Below the pieces are notes generated by a model. The model was not told the origin of the DNA and searched no databases. It was given only the letters and a program-made list of their open reading frames with translations. Of a DNA stretch of 64,000 nt, positions 24,932 through 33,861 are shown piece after piece. The stretch lies in contig NZ_FOBD01000008.1 in NCBI RefSeq assembly GCF_900109515.1, positions 291,089 through 355,088 of the forward strand. The letters are read 5' to 3'. This DNA comes from Paenibacillus sp. OK003. GTDB taxonomy: Bacteria; Bacillota; Bacilli; Paenibacillales; Paenibacillaceae. The translations under genes and the position numbers were made by a program. Every line of letters begins with the position of its first letter. Position 1 is the stretch's first letter.

Positions 24932-25690
24932 CTACGCTTGATCCTGGCGAGCAAGTGCAGCCAGTGCACGCAGTGCCGCTTCGATCTCCCGCTCAACTGC
25001 ATCAGCTACCGCATTTGTGTGCGGATCATACTCGGCCGCCAGGTCGCTGTCTGCGAATCCGTCGATAGCGACAATAGCTCCCGCACGAGCGCCGCGCAGT
25101 GTGCTGACGATGTAAAGCGCGGCAATTTCCATCTCAGCGGCAAGAGCACCCGCCTGCTTGTACATGCGGTGAGGAATCTCTTCAACGCCTGTGAAGAATG
25201 CATCCAGCGTAACGGTAATGCCCACGCCAACTTTACCCGCACTTGAAGCTTTCGCTGCACTTGCATGCTCACGAGTTGCCTCGATTAACGCTTGTGTAAC
25301 ACCAAGGTCCGCTACCGCAGGGAAACCATCTGGTACCAGCTGACGTGTCAGCCCGTCCGTACGCACAGCGGCCGTGCTGACGATTACGCTGCCCGCAGGA
25401 TAATCCGCGGTATACGAGCCCGCTGTACCTACACGAATCAGGGTCGTTACCCCTGCCCGGATCAGTTCTTCGAAGCAGACAGCTGCTCCGGGTGATCCTA
25501 CGCCATGGCTGACCACGGCCATTTGTACACCTTCATACAATCCTACAAACGTGCGATACTCCCGGCTGAACGCCAGTTCTCTCGCCTGCTCCAGCTTGCG
25601 GGAAATTTTCTCCGCACGTGCCGGATCACCACAGACAATGGCGTATGCAGGCATATCCTCAGAATGAATTTGCAAAATAGGCATCAACAT
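24932..25690 (-). CDS. Nucleoside phosphorylase (purine-nucleoside/uridine phosphorylase family)
   Basis: 252 aa. Key family motifs: GDPARAEKISRKL (phosphate-binding Gly/Asp/Pro and Arg), SHGVGSPGAAVCFEELI, RVGTAGS and AAEMEIAALY (the ribose-binding MEME-type loop). It splits nucleosides with phosphate into base and ribose-1-phosphate. ATG 25690 follows the previous gene's stop by one base, with AAGGAG inside that gene's end. As the last gene of the nucleoside uptake operon it would process imported nucleosides. Purine versus uridine preference cannot be settled by eye. Confidence 0.88.
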   Translation of the reverse strand: MLMPILQIHSEDMPAYAIVCGDPARAEKISRKLEQARELAFSREYRTFVGLYEGVQMAVVSHGVGSPGAAVCFEELIRAGVTTLIRVGTAGSYTADYPAGSVIVSTAAVRTDGLTRQLVPDGFPAVADLGVTQALIEATREHASAAKASSAGKVGVGITVTLDAFFTGVEEIPHRMYKQAGALAAEMEIAALYIVSTLRGARAGAIVAIDGFADSDLAAEYDPHTNAVADAVEREIEAALRALAALARQDQA

Positions 25691-25691
25691 C

Positions 25692-26363
25692 TTAATCAAA
25701 CTCCTTCTTCGTCCATTCGTCTTCCGGAATCGGAATATCTTCACCCGAGAAGCGCTGCTCCTTGAACGGATCGGCAAAATGATGGAAGCCATTGACTTCC
25801 CAGAAGCCATTGCGGTCTTCTTTCATGAATTCCAGACCCCGTATCCACTTCGCACTCTTCCAGAAGTAGAGTTGTGGAACAACCAAGCGCAGCGGATAAC
25901 CATGCTTCGGTGTGAGCGGCTCACCGTTAAATTTAAAAGCAAGCAATACATCATCATGCATCAGATCTTCGAGTGGAACATTTGTCTCGTAATCATGATC
26001 TGCGTGAATCATGACGTATTTCGCTTCCGGTTTGACGCCAAGAAGCTTGATAAAATCCGAGAATCGGATGCCTTCCCACGGCGTGTCGAACTTCGACCAG
26101 CGGGTAACGCAATGAATATCACTCACCGTGTTCACTTGAGGCATCGCCTGAAGCTCGTCGAAGGAGAACACCTTCTCCTCTTCAACCTCGCCGAATACTT
26201 TCAAATCCCAAGTGGAAAGGTCGTATTCCGGCACTTCACCTTCGTGCAGAATCGGGAATTTTTCGGTCAGTACCTGCCCCGGCGGCAGCCGATCTCCATG
26301 CTCGACACCCGCTTTGGGTGCCGGGCTTTTCGTTTTTTTCAGACGTTCAGCCTTATTATGCAA
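25692..26363 (-). CDS. Cytosolic molybdopterin-dependent oxidoreductase, YuiH-like (sulfite oxidase fold)
   Basis: 223 aa. The Mo-coordinating cysteine is in SDIHCVTRWS, followed by FDTPWEGIRFSDFIKLLGVKPEAKYVMIHADHDYE and LTPKHGYPLRLVVPQLYFWKSAKWIRGLEF, all hallmarks of the oxidoreductase molybdopterin-binding domain. There is no signal peptide or Tat motif, unlike YedY/MsrP. The best start is TTG 26363, with GAAGGAGG eight bases upstream. The substrate is unknown. It sits between a nucleoside permease and a nucleoside phosphorylase with almost no gaps, so a link to nucleobase or nucleoside oxidation is possible but unproven. Confidence 0.85.
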   Translation of the reverse strand: MHNKAERLKKTKSPAPKAGVEHGDRLPPGQVLTEKFPILHEGEVPEYDLSTWDLKVFGEVEEEKVFSFDELQAMPQVNTVSDIHCVTRWSKFDTPWEGIRFSDFIKLLGVKPEAKYVMIHADHDYETNVPLEDLMHDDVLLAFKFNGEPLTPKHGYPLRLVVPQLYFWKSAKWIRGLEFMKEDRNGFWEVNGFHHFADPFKEQRFSGEDIPIPEDEWTKKEFD

Positions 26364-26409
26364 GTGTGATTCCTCCTTCTTTATATGCTTCCAGCATAAC
26401 ACTCAGGAA

Positions 26410-27333
26410 TTAACGTGAGCTTCCGCCCGCTTTCAGTGCGTCTTGTGCATAAGTACGGTCCTTGAAGAAGAACATCGCCACCAGTGTCACAATATAAGGA
26501 AGCATCATGGTAAAGTGGGTTGGCAGCGCAAAGCCCTGCAATCGGATACTAAGAGCTTCCATGAACCCGAACAGCACACTGGACCCCATAACGCCAAGCG
26601 GATTGGCTTGACCCAGCATCGTTGCTACCAATGCGATGAAGCCGCGACCTGCGGTCATTCCCTCGGTAAACATCGTAACCTGACCGAGCGATAACTGTGC
26701 GCCCGCCAAGGCGCACAATACGCCGCACATCAGAACTGCACCATATTGAATGCCGCGCACCTTGATGCCGATACTCTGTGCCGCTACCGGATTCTCGCCA
26801 ACCGAACGAAGACGGAAACCGGAGACACTTTTGAACAGATAAAACTGCAAGGCAATTACGATAATAATCCCGAGATATACGAGCGGGCTATGCCCTGAGA
26901 TAACATCGCCTACCCACGGAATGTCCTTAATAAGAGGAATGTCCCATTTGGGGAGTCCCACCATATCCTTGTCATAGTAAGCACCTTTTACATCAAAAAT
27001 CGCCCGCAGTGCAAAAGTCGTCAGTCCTGTCGCCAGAAAGTTAAGCGAGATCCCGACCACAATGGCGTTGGCCTTCAGATTAATACTGATAAAGGCAAAT
27101 AGCGCAGAGAACAACATGACGATCACAATAGAAAATATTACAGCCAACAGTACATTGCCGAACAGATAGTTACCGACAATAGCGGAGAAAGCACCGATCA
27201 GTACGAGTCCTTCCAGACCCACGTTGAACAGACCGACACGAGAGCATAAAGCCCCACCGAGCGCTGCAAGCAGGATCGGCGTCATAATCCGCAGAGTAGA
27301 GCCAAACATGGCTGCATCAAACAGTTGTTGCAT
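26410..27333 (-). CDS. nupQ: BMP-family nucleoside ABC transporter permease 2 (NupQ/YufQ-like)
   Basis: 307 aa BPD-2 type permease with 8-9 TM helices; GLFNVGLEGLVLIGAFSA and GFRLRSVGENPVAAQSIGIKV are typical of this group. It overlaps the first permease gene by 17 bp, and AGAAAGGAG precedes its ATG. Together the two permeases form the channel of a nucleoside (probably guanosine-type) importer by analogy with B. subtilis NupNOPQ. Confidence 0.92.
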   Translation of the reverse strand: MQQLFDAAMFGSTLRIMTPILLAALGGALCSRVGLFNVGLEGLVLIGAFSAIVGNYLFGNVLLAVIFSIVIVMLFSALFAFISINLKANAIVVGISLNFLATGLTTFALRAIFDVKGAYYDKDMVGLPKWDIPLIKDIPWVGDVISGHSPLVYLGIIIVIALQFYLFKSVSGFRLRSVGENPVAAQSIGIKVRGIQYGAVLMCGVLCALAGAQLSLGQVTMFTEGMTAGRGFIALVATMLGQANPLGVMGSSVLFGFMEALSIRLQGFALPTHFTMMLPYIVTLVAMFFFKDRTYAQDALKAGGSSR

Positions 27334-28384
27334 TGGACTTTTTCTCCTTTCTCCGCTTCAGGAATGAATATCCGATCTGAGCCGATACAAATAACGTCAA
27401 TACTGCTTGGATGACACTGCCGACTTCCAGCGGCACATCCGTATTCCGTTCCATCCCCATGGCACCTGTCTGCAACGCTGCAAGCAGGATTGCCGCCACA
27501 GCTGTTCCTAGCGGATGCGAGCGGGCAAGCAAGGTCGCCATAATGCCGCTCCATGCATAACTTGCAGATGACAACGATCCATCAAGGAAACGATACTGTG
27601 TCCCCAGCACTTCCCCTGCACCCGCAAGACCTGCAAGTCCACCACTGATGATCATGGACAGCATCATCATGCGAATGCGGCGCACACCGCCATACGTTGC
27701 AAACGAAGGATTGCTTCCCAACATGCGAATCTCATAACCAGTTACCGTCTTGTGTGTGAACCAGTAGATGAGAATCGCCGCCACGATGGCGATAATGAAT
27801 CCGGCATGCAGTCCCATACCCTGGAACAGCTTCGGCAGCCAGACACTCTGATCAATCATCGGCGTCTGGGCCATTGCCGCCGATCCCGTGCGGTCTTTAA
27901 ACGGATAGGATACCATGTATCCTCCAAAATAAATCGCAATATAGTTGAGCAGCAGTGTTGTGATCAACAGATTCATGCCAAAGCGGGCATCCAGCCAACC
28001 TGCAAACAGCGACCAGACCCCACCGGCGATGATCCCCGCCACAATGGCTGCAATACAGACAAACCAGCCTGGACCCGGCAGGTAGAGCGCCGTCAGCGCT
28101 GCACTAAGTCCGCCAAGAACCATCTGTCCTTCTGCACCCATGTTGAAAAATCCGGCGCGGAACGCCAGTGCTACGCCCAGCCCCGCAAGAATAATGGGCG
28201 TCGAACGCGCCAGTGTGTTAGTGAAGAAGTAGAAGTTGCCGAAGGCCCCTTTCCACATCTCCGCATACGTATCCACCACAGACCCGCCAACGATCAGAAT
28301 GGCTACAGCACCTGCCAGTAAACCGATGAATACGGCAAGCAGCGGCTGTATGAGTCCGCGAAGTGTTTCTTTTACCCGATTCAT
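27317..28384 (-). CDS. nupP: BMP-family nucleoside ABC transporter permease 1 (NupP/YufP-like)
   Basis: 355 aa, about ten TM helices. GFFNMGAEGQMVLGGLSAALTAL and GYEIRMLGSNPSFATYGGVRRIR match the paralogous permease of the set. Its start overlaps the ATPase stop by four bases (ATGA) and its end overlaps the second permease, so the three genes are translationally coupled. Confidence 0.92.
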   Translation of the reverse strand: MNRVKETLRGLIQPLLAVFIGLLAGAVAILIVGGSVVDTYAEMWKGAFGNFYFFTNTLARSTPIILAGLGVALAFRAGFFNMGAEGQMVLGGLSAALTALYLPGPGWFVCIAAIVAGIIAGGVWSLFAGWLDARFGMNLLITTLLLNYIAIYFGGYMVSYPFKDRTGSAAMAQTPMIDQSVWLPKLFQGMGLHAGFIIAIVAAILIYWFTHKTVTGYEIRMLGSNPSFATYGGVRRIRMMMLSMIISGGLAGLAGAGEVLGTQYRFLDGSLSSASYAWSGIMATLLARSHPLGTAVAAILLAALQTGAMGMERNTDVPLEVGSVIQAVLTLFVSAQIGYSFLKRRKEKKSNATTV

Positions 28385-29880
28385 ATCCGCTCTTTCCCTC
28401 CTGCCATCAACAAGCTGATCTGTTCTTCTGTTGCTTCATCTGCCTTCAGTTCCCCGGCAATTCCGCCTTCATACATGACAATGATTCGATCCGATAATTG
28501 CAAAATCTCGGACAATTCCGAGGAAACGAGTAGAATACCCGCACCCTCATTCCGTTTGCGCAGCAATTCAGCGTGGATGGTCTCCATCGCTCCGATGTCT
28601 ACACCCCGCGTAGGTTCAGCCGCAATCAGAAATGGCGTATCCTGGGCAAATTCACGCGCAGCAATCAGTTTCTGCAAGTTACCGCCGGAAAGGAACTGCG
28701 CCTTCGTTTCCGCAGAACCTGTTTTGATGCTGAACTGCTTGATCCAGTTCTCCACCATGGTCCGTGCTGCCTTCGCTTTAATGATACCGCGTGATTGAAG
28801 CCGGTGATGGTGGCCCATCAGTCCATTTTCACGAACGCTCGCATCTTTCGCTGCTCCCCACATATAACGGTCTTCCGGGATATGGGCAAGTCCATGCTCC
28901 CGAATGCGCCGCACTGGCCAATTGGTTGTATCCTGCCCTGACAGCAGGACGCGGCCGCTATCTGCCTTGCGTAGTCCCCCAATGATCTGGATCAATTCAG
29001 ACTGGCCGTTGCCGGAAATACCCGCGATTCCAACGACCTCACCTTTCCGAACTTGCAAATGGATATCCTTGAGTGCAGAACGGTCCTCTGCCCCTGACAA
29101 GTTTACCGCTTCCACCTGAAGCACAGCTTCTCCCGGAACGGATGGCTGCTTGTCCATGCGAACCAGCTCACGGCCTACCATCAGGCGGGACAGTTCCTCT
29201 ACATTCGTGTCTTTTGCTTCCAATGTACCTGTCACCTGACCATCACGAAGAACCGTGATCCGGTCTGCCACATCCATAACTTCCTGCAGCTTGTGCGTGA
29301 TCAATACAAAGGTTTTGCCCAACTTGGCAAGGGATTTCATATTCGCGAGTAGTTCTTTCACTTCCAGCGGTGTTAGTACCGCTGATGGTTCATCCAATAT
29401 AATGATGTCCGCGCCCTGATGCAGCACCTTGAGAATTTCAACACGCTGCTGCATGCCCAGAGGGCATTCAAATACTTTTTTCCACGGATCAACTGGCATG
29501 CCATACGTTCTGCCCAATTCATTCACCTGGGCCGCTGCCTGTTTGCGGTCAAATACACCTGCCGCAGACGGTTCACGCCCGATCACGATGTTCTCGGCAA
29601 CCGTAAAGGAAGGAAACAGCATGAAATGCTGATGCACCATGCCGATACCGCTTGCCATGGCCTGAGACGGGGTAGCGAAGCTTACCTCGCGTCCACGAAC
29701 TTTGATTGTGCCTGATGTCGGTTGCTCCATTCCGTACAACATACGCATCAGGGTTGTTTTACCAGCGCCGTTCTCACCCACGAGGGCATGAATCTCTCCT
29801 TCTCGCAAATTAAAACGGATGTCCCGGTTAGCGGTGAAGCCGCCGTATTTCTTCGTTATCTGCTCCATCTCCAACAGCAT
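28381..29880 (-). CDS. nupO: Nucleoside ABC transporter ATPase with two nucleotide-binding domains (NupO/YufO-like)
   Basis: 499 aa, RbsA/YufO layout. Domain 1 has GENGAGKTTL, Walker B DIIILDEPSAVLTP and an LGMQQRVEIL signature variant. Domain 2 begins near residue 255, with a degenerate Walker A GISGNGQSE and signature LSGGNLQKLIAAREF. It energises nucleoside uptake. It is separated from the binding-protein gene by 104 bp holding a hairpin, which should make its expression lower than the lipoprotein's. Confidence 0.93.
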   Translation of the reverse strand: MLLEMEQITKKYGGFTANRDIRFNLREGEIHALVGENGAGKTTLMRMLYGMEQPTSGTIKVRGREVSFATPSQAMASGIGMVHQHFMLFPSFTVAENIVIGREPSAAGVFDRKQAAAQVNELGRTYGMPVDPWKKVFECPLGMQQRVEILKVLHQGADIIILDEPSAVLTPLEVKELLANMKSLAKLGKTFVLITHKLQEVMDVADRITVLRDGQVTGTLEAKDTNVEELSRLMVGRELVRMDKQPSVPGEAVLQVEAVNLSGAEDRSALKDIHLQVRKGEVVGIAGISGNGQSELIQIIGGLRKADSGRVLLSGQDTTNWPVRRIREHGLAHIPEDRYMWGAAKDASVRENGLMGHHHRLQSRGIIKAKAARTMVENWIKQFSIKTGSAETKAQFLSGGNLQKLIAAREFAQDTPFLIAAEPTRGVDIGAMETIHAELLRKRNEGAGILLVSSELSEILQLSDRIIVMYEGGIAGELKADEATEEQISLLMAGGKERI

Positions 29881-29916
29881 ATCTCGCGTTCTCTCCTCTC
29901 GGTCTCAAATAGCAGC

Positions 29917-29944
29917 AAAACCGGCTGCCTGATCGGGCAGCCGG
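29917..29944 (-). terminator. Attenuating hairpin between the nup lipoprotein and ATPase genes
   Basis: Minus-strand CCGGCTGCC / GGCAGCCGG perfect 9-bp stem, loop CGATCA, followed by TTTTGCTGC. Partial termination would give more binding protein than transporter, a common design in ABC operons. Confidence 0.7.
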
Positions 29945-29984
29945 CTGATCAACTCAATCACTCCATCCTATTGAACAAAGAATA

Positions 29985-31016
29985 CTACTGTTGCAATGGA
30001 TCTTTCACAACGATTTTGCCGGATACGATATCATCCTTGATCGCTTTAACCTTGTCGATAACCTCTTGTCCAACAAAAGCATTCAATGGAGATTCGCTGT
30101 CACGTGTTACATACGTCAAGCCTACGCCATCTTCTTTCAAGCCGTAGTTCACAGCGCCTGCTTTGAAGTTTCCTTCTACAAAATCCTTCACGGTCTGATA
30201 AGCAACCGTATCGGTTGACTTCAATTGAGACAACACAATATGCTCCGGATCTTCAACGGTACGGTCTGTATCCTGACCGGAAGTATAGAAGCCTTTTTCC
30301 TTCGCAGCTTCGAACACGCCCAGATCGCCTACAGCAGATGCTCCAGCAATGAAGTCAGCACCTTTGCCGAATTGCACCAAAGCCAGCTCTTTTGCTTTGG
30401 CCGGGTCATTAAATCCACCAACGTAGTTCACAAGGAATTCCGCATTCGGGTTAACCGATTCCAGACCAGCTTTGAAACCTTCTGTATATTTCTTGATCAA
30501 TGGAACGTCCATCGCGGCAATCATACCGACTTTGTCTGTTTTCGTAGACAGTCCGGCAGCTGCACCAAGCAAGTACGCTCCTTCATATTCATGGAAACCA
30601 ACGCTACGTACGTTAGGCAGATCAACCGTTGTGTCCACAATAGCAAAGGACTTGTCCGGGTTTTCAGCAGCCACTTTCTTCAATGCATCTTCTGCCTGGA
30701 AGGTTGCTGTAATAATCAGATCATAGTTCTCAGCAACTGCAGCACGCAGGTTTTGCTCAAATGCAGCCGGGTCAGTCGATTCAATCGTTTTGGTATCTAC
30801 TTTGAATTCCTCGCCTGCTTTTTTGAAACCTTCATCCATCTGTACGAAGAACGGGTTAACCCCGATTTTTTCAGGAAGTACAAGCGCCATGCGAAGTGAT
30901 TTCTCACTGTCGCCACCTTGGGCCGATTGTTCGTCTTTGGAAGCAGAATTTCCACAAGCCGCCAGTAAAATAGCCAACATGATGATCGATAAGACGAACG
31001 ATAAACCTCTTTTCAT
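29985..31016 (-). CDS. nupN: BMP-family nucleoside-binding lipoprotein (NupN/YufN-like)
   Basis: 343 aa. Lipoprotein signal with lipobox LAAC (Cys21), then a basic membrane protein domain (MALVLPEKIGVNPFFVQMDEGFKKA, SVGFHEYEGAYLLGAAAG, VGMIAAMDVPLIKKYTEGFKAG). It captures nucleosides outside the membrane. I chose ATG 31016 behind AAGGGG; an in-frame GTG at 31037 lies inside that site. First gene of the operon leading to the phosphorylase. Confidence 0.92.
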   Translation of the reverse strand: MKRGLSFVLSIIMLAILLAACGNSASKDEQSAQGGDSEKSLRMALVLPEKIGVNPFFVQMDEGFKKAGEEFKVDTKTIESTDPAAFEQNLRAAVAENYDLIITATFQAEDALKKVAAENPDKSFAIVDTTVDLPNVRSVGFHEYEGAYLLGAAAGLSTKTDKVGMIAAMDVPLIKKYTEGFKAGLESVNPNAEFLVNYVGGFNDPAKAKELALVQFGKGADFIAGASAVGDLGVFEAAKEKGFYTSGQDTDRTVEDPEHIVLSQLKSTDTVAYQTVKDFVEGNFKAGAVNYGLKEDGVGLTYVTRDSESPLNAFVGQEVIDKVKAIKDDIVSGKIVVKDPLQQ

Positions 31017-31053
31017 TTTGAAAATTCCCCTTTTCACTATTCTTTTTTTTATA

Positions 31054-31083
31054 ATCCTAGCGGATACTGTCGATCCTTGTCAA
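31054..31083 (-). promoter_or_regulatory. Possible proximal promoter of the nup operon
   Basis: TTGACA (31083-31078) and TAGGAT (31059-31054), 18 bp apart, 38 bp before the nupN start. Confidence 0.5.
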
Positions 31084-31242
31084 TAAATCTTTGAGCGTAT
31101 ACACTAATTGGAATATAATAGCTGATTTACCCTCCATAAAGCCTCCGAAGGCTCTCTGTACCAAGGTTTTTTTTCGTTGACATCCAGAGCTGCTCCATGC
31201 TAAAGTCAATCCAATTATTATATTCAGATAGGATTTGTCAGA

Positions 31243-31271
31243 ATTATAACGCAATCTTATTTATTTTCCAA
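31243..31271 (-). promoter_or_regulatory. Strong distal promoter of the nup operon
   Basis: TTGGAA (31271-31266), 17-bp spacer, consensus TATAAT (31248-31243). It would give a leader of about 220 nt before nupN that holds several hairpins (for example AGCCT-TCGG-AGGCT). No known riboswitch consensus recognised in it. Confidence 0.65.
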
Positions 31272-31294
31272 CCTATTTTGAGGAGGCTATTCAT

Positions 31295-32737
31295 TTGAAA
31301 AAAATCACCCAGATCACATTGGCCGCTCTGCTAGCCGCTCCCGTTACACTCGGCAGCCTCAGCTTGCCCGCTTCGGTATCCGCAGCATCCCCCACTCCCG
31401 CCGGACAAACGACCTCGCAAGCAGTTAAAGGACCGGTAGCACAAGCTCCTTCAGTCTATACCGAGAGTGCAGCCGATTACGCCCAATTCCTGCAAGCCAA
31501 ATACAATATCCAATTGCCGAAGCAGCTAACCAAGGGTGACTTCATCAAGGCAATTGCTGCCATTCTTGAAGCTGACCAAGCAGCTACTACTACAGATGAA
31601 GCAAGTGACAGTGCAGTTAAGGCTCCTGCCTTCACTGATCTGAATTCGAATGATTCTGCATATAAAGCCGCCGTTTCCTTATATAACAACGGCATCCTAT
31701 CCGGTACGGAAGTACGTGCCAACGACAAACTGAGCACTTATGCCGCTGTCTTCATCGCAGTCAAAGCAGCTGGATTCAAAGAGCTGGCTTATACATATCC
31801 TGAAGCCAAAACAGCGAAGGCACTTGCGAAACTGGGCATTAGCCCAAGCCGCGTGCAGGGACAAGCTGCGCAGGAACTAGCCGCTGCCATTGATACCGGT
31901 CTGATCCCGGAAAGCCTGTACCCCGCTCTCCGTAAGGGCGGCGAAGCAAGTGCCGATTTTGCCAACATTTTGCTTGGACGAGTATTGACCAGTCAGGGTA
32001 AATATAAAAATGAAATTGGCCGTTCCGGCGACGCTGACATTTACTCCAAATTGTACGCTGCCTATCGCACCGCTGATTTAATAGAAGCACCCGAACTGCG
32101 GACCATTGTGGATCAAGCTCTGCGGAATGATCTCGTCACAGGTTACAATCTAAAGGACAGTCGCTTCGATTCCAACTTCATCGATGAACTGACTTTAACT
32201 TACGGGCATGATGATATTAAACACGCGGTACAGTTAATTGGATTGTTGCGCAGTGAAGGCATCGATGCCGACGTACAGTTCCAGCCGAAGACATCTGCCT
32301 TCATCTATTTGAAGGAATGGGGAGAGCCCAAAGAAACACCGGATTACAAAGTAACCCAGATCGAGAATGGCAACTACATTGCCTACGCCAAAGAATATGA
32401 CATTCAGTTCGAGTTCAATAACACAGCGGACAAAGCCCGCTTCAACGACATTATATTGAAGTATGCCAAAAAGAATAGCGATGACACCTCCGCCTTGATT
32501 CATGCTTCCTGGTGGCAACCGTTGTATTATTCGCCGACTGCTCTGGCAGAATATCCGGTCATTGCCAACAATAAAATTTCACTTGGCAACTATTACGCAC
32601 AATCCTTCTCTCTGAAGGAGAATTCCAAGGCGATTCAGGAAGGATTCCGTAAGCTGGCACCTAATGCGGACATTTCCAGTTACACCTTCTGGGTTGACCA
32701 ACCGTTCTTCAATTATCTGAATGGAGAATCGGAATAA
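31295..32737 (+). CDS. Secreted protein with N-terminal SLH-like repeat
   Basis: 480 aa. A Sec signal peptide with SVSA-AS cleavage near residue 31 is followed by a Thr/Ser/Pro linker. A degenerate surface-layer homology region follows: FIKAIAAILEADQ, then FTDLNSNDSAYKAAVSLYNNGILSG and LSTYAAVFIAVKAAGF. The C-terminal ~280 residues have no family I recognise and contain many aromatic residues. It starts at TTG 31295 behind GAGGAGG. It may attach to the cell wall by the SLH part (inference). Divergent from the nup operon. Confidence 0.75.
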   Translation: MKKITQITLAALLAAPVTLGSLSLPASVSAASPTPAGQTTSQAVKGPVAQAPSVYTESAADYAQFLQAKYNIQLPKQLTKGDFIKAIAAILEADQAATTTDEASDSAVKAPAFTDLNSNDSAYKAAVSLYNNGILSGTEVRANDKLSTYAAVFIAVKAAGFKELAYTYPEAKTAKALAKLGISPSRVQGQAAQELAAAIDTGLIPESLYPALRKGGEASADFANILLGRVLTSQGKYKNEIGRSGDADIYSKLYAAYRTADLIEAPELRTIVDQALRNDLVTGYNLKDSRFDSNFIDELTLTYGHDDIKHAVQLIGLLRSEGIDADVQFQPKTSAFIYLKEWGEPKETPDYKVTQIENGNYIAYAKEYDIQFEFNNTADKARFNDIILKYAKKNSDDTSALIHASWWQPLYYSPTALAEYPVIANNKISLGNYYAQSFSLKENSKAIQEGFRKLAPNADISSYTFWVDQPFFNYLNGESE

Positions 32738-32785
32738 ATAAAACATGTGCCACATGCATTAAAGCTCGCATTTTGACATAATATA

Positions 32786-32846
32786 AAGCCGACTTTACCG
32801 AACCTCACAATGGATTCGACCCATTGGTTCGTAAAGCCGGTTTTTT
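32786..32846 (+). terminator. Intrinsic terminator of the SLH-like gene
   Basis: GCCGACTTTAC-CGAACC pairs with GGTTCG-TAAAGCCGG, with an AATGG/CCATT inner stem, then TTTTTT. Confidence 0.85.
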
Positions 32847-32977
32847 GTTTATTTTTTTGCAAATTTCTTGTCAAAAAAAATATTTTCCATTGCAGGATTT
32901 ACCAGTAAAAGGTCGAATAACATAGGTACACAAACACGCAATCACATTTACACATATCTGTAAGACAGGAGTTAATC

Positions 32978-33610
32978 ATGGTATACGACGGCATTCTGCT
33001 CGGCTTGATCGTTGGACTGTTCCGGGGTGGATTTCGGTATGGTCTCCACCAGTTTGCAGCACTCAAGCTGCGAGGCGGATGGATTTTCCCGCTGTTGCTG
33101 CTGGCCCAGTTCTTCATCTTTTTCTTGCAGGAAAGGCTTGATTGGGTTGCATCCATCAATGGATACCTGTTTGCTGCCGTTTATGTCACAGGTCTAGCAT
33201 TTTTGTGGCTTAATCGACATTATAAGGGTTTTACGTTGATCTGGATCGGTGTCTTTCTCAATTTCATCGTCATGGCGGTGAACGGTGGGCGTATGCCTGT
33301 TTCCGTAGACGCCTCTGCTGTTCTTGGGCCCTATTATGTGGACATGCTACGCGAAGGCGGAGCGGTATCAAAGCATTATATGATGGATGCTTCCACACAT
33401 CTTTCATTTCTAGGTGATATCATCCCGCTGTCCAGCCCTTATCCGCGGACCCAGGTGATCAGCATCGGCGATGTGGTCATGAACATTGGCATATTCCTGT
33501 TTATCCAGTACATGATGGTGAATCGAACCGGAGCACCTTTGCAGCCAGTGAATTCCATCAGGCCTGAAGAGATTCGGACAGACTCCAAGGAAGGGAGGTC
33601 TTTTCCATGA
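32978..33610 (+). CDS. DUF5317 family membrane protein
   Basis: 210 aa with five or six TM helices. The family signature is clear: NGGRMPVS (residues ~103-110), then a His/Met-rich stretch and THLSFLGDIIPL, then a final TM helix. Function unknown. ATG behind AGGAG. Its stop overlaps the start of a 34-aa membrane peptide gene (ATGA), so they are translated together. Confidence 0.85.
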   Translation: MVYDGILLGLIVGLFRGGFRYGLHQFAALKLRGGWIFPLLLLAQFFIFFLQERLDWVASINGYLFAAVYVTGLAFLWLNRHYKGFTLIWIGVFLNFIVMAVNGGRMPVSVDASAVLGPYYVDMLREGGAVSKHYMMDASTHLSFLGDIIPLSSPYPRTQVISIGDVVMNIGIFLFIQYMMVNRTGAPLQPVNSIRPEEIRTDSKEGRSFP

Positions 33611-33711
33611 AAAAATTCGAAGGCATTAAATATTCTCGTCTCGTGATCAACGCAATCATCGTAGCTTCTGTCGTTGTTGCATTGACTTCGGGATACAAAC
33701 TGGGCGGCTAG
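33607..33711 (+). CDS. 34-aa single-pass membrane peptide
   Basis: Starts at ATG 33607 overlapping the DUF5317 stop, with GGAAGGGAGG 10 bp upstream inside that gene. The peptide has a basic N-terminus (MKKFEGIKYSR) and one hydrophobic helix (LVINAIIVASVVVALTSGY), ending KLGG. A terminator follows at once. It is below the size most gene callers accept, but signal layout and coupling argue that it is real. Function unknown; a partner for DUF5317 is possible. Confidence 0.75.
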   Translation: MKKFEGIKYSRLVINAIIVASVVVALTSGYKLGG

Positions 33712-33733
33712 TACATTACTCGCCACCATGACA

Positions 33734-33759
33734 AACAGGCTGCCAGCGGCCTGTTTTTT
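33734..33759 (+). terminator. Terminator of the DUF5317 operon
   Basis: ACAGGC-TGCCAGCG-GCCTGT hairpin followed by TTTTT. Confidence 0.8.
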
Positions 33760-33861
33760 CTTTCTGGATTTTTGGGAGGTAACTTGTTATGTTATACATC
33801 AATATAGTGCAAGCCGATATATTCACATCAAGAGCAGACTAAACCAAGCAGGAGAATTTTT

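Noticed and set aside
31057..31254. 65-codon frame on the minus strand upstream of nupN
   Set aside because: It lies wholly in the promoter and leader region, has no ribosome binding site and low-complexity codon content unlike a gene.
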